A DNA stretch of 64,000 nucleotides from Choristoneura fumiferana. Its lineage: Eukaryota; Arthropoda; Insecta; Lepidoptera; Tortricidae. The DNA lies in contig NC_133498.1 in NCBI RefSeq assembly GCF_025370935.1, positions 8,170,388 to 8,234,387 of the forward strand. The letters are read 5' to 3'. The translations under genes were made by a program, and so were the position numbers. Shown here one piece after another: positions 57,301 through 64,000 of this stretch. The notes beneath the pieces were generated by a model, which was given only the letters and a program-made list of their open reading frames with translations, did not search any database and was not told the DNA's origin. Position 1 is the first letter of the stretch, and the number at the start of each line of letters is the position of its first letter.

Positions 57301-60300
57301 CAAGGGATGAGACAGCAGATCAGGCAACCTCAAGTAACAGTGTCACCGATGCAGCAAGCCAAGTTTGGTCCAAACGTTGGTGATGTAAGACCAATATCTA
57401 CAAGACCGCAAATGAGTAACGTTAATATGAATCTAGTAAATTTACAACCAAATTCTATGGCTAAAAAAGTGCCTTTACCAAATAAAACGACTAACACTAA
57501 TAACCAAGTGATACCAAACCAGGTGAGACATTACAACCAGACGTACTATAGGCCGATACAGCCAAGACCTATGAGTGTTATGCCAATGGTACAGAACCAG
57601 TACCTACCTATACAAAGCGGAAATCTAGCGACTAGACCTCAGGCCCAAGTACCTAATGAACTAAGTAGAAAAAGAAAAAGCGAATCCCCCGATGAAATTG
57701 TTAAAAAAATACCTAACACTGGAAATAATGAAAATTTCAATAACCAAGCTAATACTACACTACATAATATAAATAACCAAATGGTCAACGTTGTACATAA
57801 CGATATAGGTGTAAATACTGTTAATACTAGAGAAGTTAAACTTGCAAAAAGTGTTGAAACTATGTCAACGGGGACTCAAGCTAATATAGCCAAAACAAAA
57901 CCGCATATAGATAATGTACAGAAAGTAATGGAAATTAAAGCTATACCTACTAATGTAGTTAAAGATAACGTTAGCATACAAACTGATGATAAGTTAGTTA
58001 GGAACACTGTTTTTACGCAAGCAAGAGGCTTACTACGGACTGAAACTCAAATTACGCAACCTGATGTGATAAGTATACAAAAGATTGAGAATACTTTAAC
58101 TATACCTAAGCCTGCTGTTATAGAAAAAAATATTCCTGAAACTGTCAAAGAAGTAGTCAAAAACGACATTGCAAAGGAAACTAAAAATGTTAATGTAACT
58201 GAAGTCAAAAATGTAAATATTAAAGAAGTTGTTACAAAAACGGAAACAAACGATCAAATCAAAAAAGATGTGAAAATAAACAAAGCCCAAGAGATGATAA
58301 CGAACGAGACGGTAAAAAAAGAAGTAGCGATTGCCAAGCAAGAAGAAAATGTTAAAGAAGAAGTCTCTAAAATTGAACATAAAATTGAAAACAAAACCGA
58401 ACCTAAAATGGAAGTTAGTGAAAAGTCACCTGTCAAAATAGAAACCAAAGATGTGAAAGAAGGGAACAAAAAGTTTACAGTAACAGCGATTAGTGATTTC
58501 AAAGGGAATGAGATACAGATAGCAGAAGGTACTGTGAGGAAAGAAGACATCGATAGTTATATCCTAACACATGTATTAGATGGTTATGTTATTCAAGAAT
58601 CAAATACAGCTTTCCCAGTAAGTATTCAAAATTAAATTGAAGAAACCCAAAACGTAAAAGTACTTTTCATTTTCTGATGTTGGTATTTTGAGATGTACCG
58701 ATTTGGCTTAAATTTAAACGATTCTTAAATTCGTAAGAAGTAAATACCAATTAATTTGTAAGAATGAAAATGACACAATTTTTAGTTTCTTAGTTTTTTT
58801 TACTAATCGTAATGTCTCTATTTCTCGATTCCCAATTGATTGCTCCTCTCTACCACTCACAGTTTGACTGGCAGAGGTCCCTTCAGGGATATGTCCGCCT
58901 TCGTAAGCTATGTGTATTTCCTCTTTATACAATGACTCACATTCAAGCAATAAACGTTTCATTCATCCATTCATTCAAGAGTTTTACTACTAATACTACT
59001 ACTGCTACTAAACATTTTTTTCTACTCTTAACCCTGATAGTGAAAACTTCCCGCGGGATAATGAAGATGTAGGAAACATTAAGCTTAAATCATTTATTAT
59101 AGTTAATAATCAACCTTTTATTGCAGATACGAAAACCATTAAAAGAGAAAACTATATACCAGAACACAGAGTTGGGGATGGAACAGAAGAAAGAAGAAGT
59201 GTACAAGCACAGAACAGAAGACGGCAAAGTTATTAAAGACAATAGCAAAATACTGAGCATTTCCGATTTAAATTTGACTGAAGACGACACAATTAAAAGT
59301 GAAGCTGAAACAAGTGATGATAACATGAAGGTATGGTAAAATGAAATAACATGTGTAAAACGTTCTTTGCATTTTTTCCAAAAAATTACAGAACACTAGT
59401 TTAGTGGCTCTGAAGCGGTAACGTTTCGTGTGCTTTGGGAATACAGGCGTGATGTTTGTGTGTGTGTGTGTGTGTGTGTGCTTTACTTTCGATCAAAAAA
59501 TAAGTTTTACGCATTTATCGCGAAAAGATAAAAATTTGCATTCACATCAAAGTGAAAATATTTTAAGCTTTACATGACATGTCAAGATCTCGCTAAGTTT
59601 TCTATCTGTGGCAGGCAGAGGCAGTGACTGTCAGAAAAAAATAGTATTGCCATGTGAAAATAACGCTGACATTTTTTTATAATTTTCAGATCATCCATTT
59701 GCGAACCTCAAACCAGCGACCATAAAATCCTGGACGGTGAGTCATACATTTTATTTGTATTCATTAAATAATCAACTTAGAAAAATTCAAAACCCGACAT
59801 TGTCATTTCATAGTTTAAATCTCAGAAAACTCCACTGATTTAATGAAAAATAGCTAAACATCATCTTGATTAAACTAGTTTTCGATTTAAAAAATCGCAT
59901 TAAAATCGGGTCACCAGTTTGAAAGATATGATGCTACTGACAGATAGACAACGGCGTCAATCTTAACTTAACCCCCTTTTTGCGTTGGAGGTTAAAAATA
60001 ATGACCTTGAAATCAAAACTATTTAGTATTCTGGAAGATAGATATTTATCATACCAGAAAAATAAAAAAAAGTCGGATATTTGGGATTTTTATCCCGATC
60101 GCGACAATATCGGATCTACTTACTAAATTTTATCTAAATCAGTTAAAATTTTGACGTAAAAGAGTAGACTGGCCAGGGAAAAGTCTACGCATTTTTACAT
60201 TAAGCTATTGTTTTTTTTGAAAAAATATGGCGCTGTATTGGAGGGAGCAATTTTGCCATAGTTCTACGTTTTCGGTTAAATAGTATAAATTAAATATCTA

Positions 60301-61024
60301 GAAAACGAAATATGAGACGTAATGGTGGATGAACGATCTTCACGAAAACTTTATCTGGTATATCATTTTTAAGACTGACAAATTTCATATTATTGTCATT
60401 TTAGTAGCCCTTATGATATTATTTGATACTTACTTATTACTTCTTCTTTAAAAAATATGTTTAATTCAACATCCTACCATCCTCAAAATGCAAAATGTTA
60501 TAATTATATAGAATTAAAATGTTCAGAATTATTCAATGCCAATCTGTCAAAATGGTCCAAAATTTGATGCGTCGGACTGTACCGTAGTATGAGCACTGAC
60601 AAAGGTCATAAAATTTACCAAGGGACTTCTAAGTGCATAATCAACGTTCACACATTACTACATGAATTTTTGATGCTTTGAGAGTCCCGAGTATAATTTA
60701 ACTGGAAAATTTAAAAAATATCTACGTATCAACATCGCTTAAATCAGTGTACTGCGAGTGTTGTCAGCCTCATTTTTTTAAAATTAAAGCAGAGCATTTA
60801 GAATTAAAGTACGATTTATTTTATTTTTAACCTGGTAACATTGTCCGCAGGTCGATCAGCTGGCAGCACACCTGTCAAAATACAAGTGGGCGGAGACGAT
60901 CTCAGTGTTGTCAGAGCACGAAATTGACGGGGAATCGCTGTTTTTGGTATCCAAGCCGCAGTTGGTCCAAATCGGAGTTAGTGAAGAGCATGCCGAAGTT
61001 ATATGCGAATTTATAAAGAAATGA
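54291..61024 (+). CDS. Polyhomeotic-like Polycomb protein (HD1 + SAM)
   Basis: Coding exons: 54291-54325, 55109-55182, 56759-58617, 59127-59330 (end uncertain), 59690-59736, 60851-61024. The N-terminal two thirds are Asn/Gln/Met/Val-rich, low complexity and prion-like. A basic NLS-like run (SRKRKSESPDE) lies near 57661. A Lys/Glu-rich stretch follows, then the PHC-family HD1 motif ILTHVLDGYVIQE ending AFP, and a C-terminal SAM domain (SWTVDQLAAHLSKYKWAE, then HEIDGESLFLV). Polyhomeotic is a PRC1 subunit; HD1 contacts partners and SAM forms chains that compact chromatin. The FCS zinc finger that normally sits between HD1 and SAM is not found, and the 59127 exon with its best donor does not keep the SAM exons in frame. 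With alternative donors at 59298 or 59313 the protein would be 786 or 791 residues. Confidence 0.8.
54648..54910 (-). mobile_element. Repeat family D
   Basis: Reverse copy in the first coding intron of the polyhomeotic-like gene. Confidence 0.8.
55109..55182 (+). CDS. Polyhomeotic-like, second coding exon
   Basis: Acceptor ttcttcag, donor ccag|gtatat. It encodes NQQPQQVMLCPVRLVYETQI, then LVQPG across the junction, Gln-rich like the following exon. Confidence 0.75.
56759..58617 (+). CDS. Polyhomeotic-like, large low-complexity exon ending in HD1
   Basis: Acceptor aatttcag, donor ccca|gtaagt, 1859 bases, phase 0 at the end. It is open throughout in one frame: PPPWIQNRAQNQVIYMQQL, then repeated Q-N-V motifs (IGQNVANIGQNVNINVPQNV), a basic NLS-like patch, a Lys/Glu/Val-rich region, and finally IDSYILTHVLDGYVIQE at about 58546-58596. 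The sustained frame and composition rule out a chance ORF. Confidence 0.88.
59127..59330 (+). CDS. Polyhomeotic-like, exon after HD1 (3' end uncertain)
   Basis: Acceptor ttattgcag, phase 0 in (IRKPLKEKTIYQNTELGMEQ, then KKEEVYKHRTEDGK and acidic ISDLNLTEDDTIKSEAETSD). The best donor, aag|gtatgg at 59331, leaves phase 0, but the next exon needs one carried base. Weaker donors at 59299 (aaaa|gtgaag) and 59314 (acaa|gtgatg) would restore frame. Confidence 0.65.
59456..59481. repeat. Microsatellite (GT)n in the polyhomeotic-like intron
   Basis: GT run after ggaatacaggcgtgatg, same flank as 1322. The dispersed repeat occupies the intron where the FCS-finger exon would be expected. Confidence 0.85.
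59690..59736 (+). CDS. Polyhomeotic-like, pre-SAM exon
   Basis: Acceptor aattttcag, donor gacg|gtgagt. Read with one carried base it gives HPFANLKPATIKSWT, which runs in frame into the SAM exon; the other two frames stop or break the SAM. SW(T)VD is the usual SAM entry in PHC proteins. Confidence 0.75.
60851..61024 (+). CDS. Polyhomeotic-like, SAM-domain terminal exon
   Basis: Acceptor tccgcag, 57 residues to TGA: VDQLAAHLSKYKWAETISVL, then HEIDGESLFLVSKPQLVQIG and VSEEHAEVICEFIKK. EIDG-L-L is the SAM signature. The usual LGPALKI of PHC SAM helix 5 is replaced by SEEHAEVI. ATTAAA occurs at 61225-61230 as a possible polyadenylation signal. Confidence 0.85.
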   Translation, partial: VDQLAAHLSKYKWAETISVLSEHEIDGESLFLVSKPQLVQIGVSEEHAEVICEFIKK

Positions 61025-61459
61025 GGTTTAAAATTAAGTAGCGTTTACCCCCGACTGCGCTTGCATGAATCATTAAGCAGCTTTGAAATTCCTGTCTTAG
61101 GAATCCCAAAAAAGCATTCGTTACACCGTTGTATGAAGAGCTAGTGCAAAATTTTGTTTCTAAACTTTGCGGTTGAAATTTCGCTATTTTAATAATAGGA
61201 ATATCTGTGTTGAAGATCTTAAATATTAAAGAACGAACTAAATAACTAGATTTTTATACAAAAATGTTGCCATATTTAAGAGTTTGTAATAACATTAATT
61301 AAGCTCTCATGAGGCATGTTTTACATATGTTACGAAATTAAACGTTTCAAATCACGATTATAAGTCGGGAACGCTCTGACTAGTTTCGATCTTTTGGGAA
61401 AATCATTTTCACGCGACTCCCCGCACTACTTTATGGTGCGCCGTGCGCTGCGCTCGCGC

Positions 61460-61690
61460 GGAGGCGTTATCCATACTAATATTATAATTGCGAAAGTGTG
61501 TGTGTTTGTATGTTTGTTCGTCTTTCACGTCGAAACGGAGCGACGGATCGACGTGATTTTTGTCATGGAGATAGTTTATGGGGCAGAGAGTGACATAGGC
61601 TACTTTTTATCCCGGTAAAATGCACAGTTCCCGAGGGAACAGCGCGCGATAACCAAATTACACGCGAAGCCGCGGGCAAAAGCTAGTAAC
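61460..61690. repeat. Dispersed repeat, ctagcttttgcccgcg type
   Basis: gcgaaagtgtgtgtgtttg, tcacgtcgaaacggagcg, ggctactttttatcccgg, ending gcgggcaaaagctagt. Copy at 54357-54560. Confidence 0.7.
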
Positions 61691-63010
61691 TAATATATTC
61701 CGGGACTTATCATGACTACTGAGACTATTGCTGAAACTACCCGACGTTTTGACCATATTGCAGCAGCCGTTGTCACGAGTCGACTGAAGTGGGGGGTACC
61801 ACGTTCGTTGAGGCGCGCGAGTTTTTCCGACTACCCGCACTTGATTTTCTTGTACCGGCTCATAATCACTTCGGTACACAACACTCAGAACATCCCGCGA
61901 TTTATCCGAAGATACATTCGACGCCCACATGGCAATCTGTGTGTGTCTTCTGGTAAGAAGAGAAATTGTATCCATCACCTCGGCTTTAGCAATAAATAGC
62001 AAAAGTTGTGGCACAAGTTATAATACAAGCTATCAGATATTTCAGAGCAGCCAAGGTGATCAAAAATATCGGAGCAAAAACTCTAATGCCTTGAGAATAA
62101 TGTTGACACCATTAAAAAATAACTCCACACGACACCAGTAAAAAAAACGCTTTATTTTAGCCCTGAAAACCAGATTAATTTTCGATTAACTGCAAAATTA
62201 GATTTTTGTTGCTTTAAAACAAATAAAAAGTTAGTTGATTGAGTTGGCGAACAGGTGACGTCATATGTTGCTATTTCCATTCAAACTCAATGGGAGAATT
62301 TGTTTTGACACTCAAAAAAGTACGTCAGTTGATTGGTGGTGTCAACATGCATGCTCTGATATTTTTGACTACCTTGGCCGCTCCGATATATCTGATCGCG
62401 ACTGTACAAGTATTGTGGTTAAATCCCGCGATGTAGGTATATTAGTTATGTTATGAGCGAGAATCGTGATTGATTTATTTATTTCAAAACAAATCAAAAT
62501 TAATTTTTAAAGTTATTTGAAGTTTTATCTGGTATTCTGGGAAATAAAGTTGTTATTATTTAATATGTCCTTGAAGTTTTTGGTTTATTGTGTCAACTGA
62601 GTGCTTTTATTAATTTATAAATGTAACTGGTACTGTATCTTTTAGGCGTAAGTAAATGCAGGGGGACCATGCATTATTTTATCAAATGTAATTTATTGTA
62701 CATAAGAATAAAATTAAATATTTTATCTTACTGGAGGAGATACCGAAGGGATAAGTCTGCAATGTAATTTAAACTTTTTATAATGTAGCTTATAACGTGT
62801 ACAAAACAATTGTAAAAATGAATAGACTAATAAACGATACATTTACAAAAAAAAACTTATTTGCATCTATGAAAACATGCACAACCGACACGACCTTATT
62901 TTTACACTAAAAATGAGATACGTTTAATCAACTAGTCAGAACCACTTAAAGAACAGAAACTTTAAAAATAAATCACCAGTCAAAATAAAATTTCCCATCC
63001 ATGCACAACA
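61690..63010. other. Intergenic tail-to-tail region
   Basis: Between the polyhomeotic-like stop and the minus-strand gene: repeat to 61690, GC-balanced unique sequence 61700-61990 open on both strands but unrecognised, interrupted MITE F (62033-62405), then AT-rich DNA. TTTATT at 62692-62697 could be the poly(A) signal of the minus-strand gene. Confidence 0.45.
62033..62405. mobile_element. MITE family F interrupted by a TIR insertion
   Basis: Left half tatcagatatttcagagcag to 62102, right half from 62346 to gcgactgta. The inserted 62103-62345 is itself bounded by GTTGACACCA / TGGTGTCAAC. Confidence 0.75.
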
Positions 63011-63892
63011 TTAATTTCTCTTCGCGTTTTTTCCCATAAAATTTACCACTTGCGCGAACGGGAATTTCCCGCGCTTGTTCCTATTTTTTTTACCTAGCAA
63101 CACATCGTCTGACTCTGTTATTGACGAGTCTATGGTTTTTGACGCTACTTCGGAGCCTTCGCTGTCATCTGGATGATATTTTCTGGAATATTCCGCCCTA
63201 GTTCTGGTTTGACTGGGGCTCCTGTATTTAGCATCTTGGCCTTTGGGGTGGCACATCAGTGTTTCGTAGAAGAAGCGGTCGGCTCTGGCCTCGCGCTTTC
63301 CGGTTTCGTTTAGTTTTAAGAATGAGGCATCTTCTTCGGAAGACGTTGAAGAGTGCAGCTGGGGACAGTCGGGAGAAGCCTTCTTCCTCGCACGAGGGCT
63401 GTAATAATAATTGCACTAAATTAATTTAAGCTTTTTTAGAATGTTCAGCGCCTTCGTCAAGGAAATCATAGTGAAATTGATTATTAAAAGGTCCACCCTG
63501 GGCCATGATCCAATTTTTTCGACTGTACCTGTATACGAATGCACACAGGTATAGGTATTAAAAATTCACTCTTTTAACTGTCTACTCCTGTGTCTAAAGC
63601 GCTGTCAATCTTTCAAAGGTTAACTGGAAGAGATATGTTTGAAGATGAGTTTGTACATCTCACTCTTGTTTATCTGTAAATTTCACGTGTTGTATGCACA
63701 ATAACGAGTTATACAATACAATAAAGGCGTGTTCACGCGTGTCGTCGGCGCCAAAAAATACACCTTGTGTATAGGCCCTAAGAGCACCTTAAAGTGTTAC
63801 CAGCGCTTGGCATCCCCGATCAGTACTGGGGCCACGGTGCGCGGGGATTGCGGGGAAAATTTCACTGGCTGGGGCTCGTCGCCGCTCACGAC
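63011..63892 (-). CDS. Unrecognised protein, C-terminal two exons (5' partial)
   Basis: Minus-strand exons 63801-63892 and 63011-63398 join with matching phase (92 bases ending in phase 2, then 1 carried base). Acceptors are ttgccag and attacag, donor gctg|gtaaca. Together they give about 159 residues: VVSGDEPQPVKFSPQSPRTV, then CPRARKKASPDCPQLHSS, EDASFLKLNETGKREARADR, FFYETLMCHPKGQ, and a basic end GKFPFAQVVNFMGKNAKRN. It is hydrophilic, Ser/Arg/Lys-rich, with no domain I recognise, and is probably nuclear. The N-terminal part lies beyond the right edge. It converges tail-to-tail with the polyhomeotic-like gene, with about 2 kb between stops. Confidence 0.65.
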
Positions 63893-64000
63893 CTGGCAAC
63901 ATTAAAGCAATGCATGGATAGAAATTCTGTTCTTGACACTTTCTTTATTGTTTTTCGCTCTGCGTGCCTCCGTGCAGTAGAAGCCAAAACATTTTCGAGT

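Noticed and set aside
56962..58550. Minus-strand frames opposite the polyhomeotic-like exon
   Set aside because: Shadow frames; the plus strand has the 620-codon open frame with HD1 and splice signals.
61658..62014. 118-codon minus-strand and 95-codon plus-strand frames
   Set aside because: Overlapping open frames on both strands in the same interval without splice or start context and without any motif I recognise; the left end is a dispersed repeat.

Overview
This is an AT-rich animal nuclear window, almost certainly from a moth or butterfly. Three things point there: short exons with GT/AG introns, a dense load of short interspersed elements (tRNA-headed SINEs, MITE-like inverted-repeat elements, LINE 3' ends) of the kind found in Lepidoptera, and a gene with the layout of the silkworm Start1/carotenoid-binding-protein locus. 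There are no operons, CRISPR arrays or viral genes. Most open frames longer than 60 codons are chance frames inside repeats; recurrent examples are the RDQRWESNPGPQ frame on the antisense strand of one SINE and runs of TH or CV across dinucleotide repeats.

Left part (1-29,624, plus strand): a START-domain lipid-transfer gene orthologous to STARD3/MLN64 (insect Start1). Five exons (975-5744) encode the four-helix MENTAL membrane domain and a linker with a phospho-FFAT-like motif. Six exons (24,057-29,624) encode the START domain. The 5' end lies left of the window. In the 18.3-kb intron between the two blocks is a separate ATG-bearing exon (19,510-19,716) whose donor is in the same phase as the MENTAL-side donor. 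Spliced to the START exons it gives a 298-residue soluble protein, matching the carotenoid-binding protein (CBP) isoform of silkworm Start1. The locus therefore reads as one lipid-binding domain with two alternative N-termini: an endosome-anchored, ER-contacting form and a free cytosolic form.

Middle part (29,625-47,000): gene-poor and repeat-rich. It contains one intronless linker histone H1 gene on the minus strand (42,722-43,387), fragments of LINEs, and many inverted-repeat elements, several nested inside one another.

Right part (47,000-61,024, plus strand): a Polyhomeotic-like Polycomb gene. It has a probable non-coding first exon near 47.2-47.4 kb, a start codon at 54,291, a very large Asn/Gln/Met-rich exon (56,759-58,617) ending in a PHC-type HD1 motif, and a C-terminal SAM domain (59,690-61,024). 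I cannot find the FCS zinc finger expected between HD1 and SAM, and the splice phase there does not close with the best-looking donor. At the right edge (63,011-63,892, minus strand) are the last two coding exons of an unrecognised gene whose 5' part lies outside the window.

Exons were located by eye from reading frame, splice signals and protein similarity recalled for the families; repeat boundaries are approximate unless terminal repeats or target-site duplications are stated.
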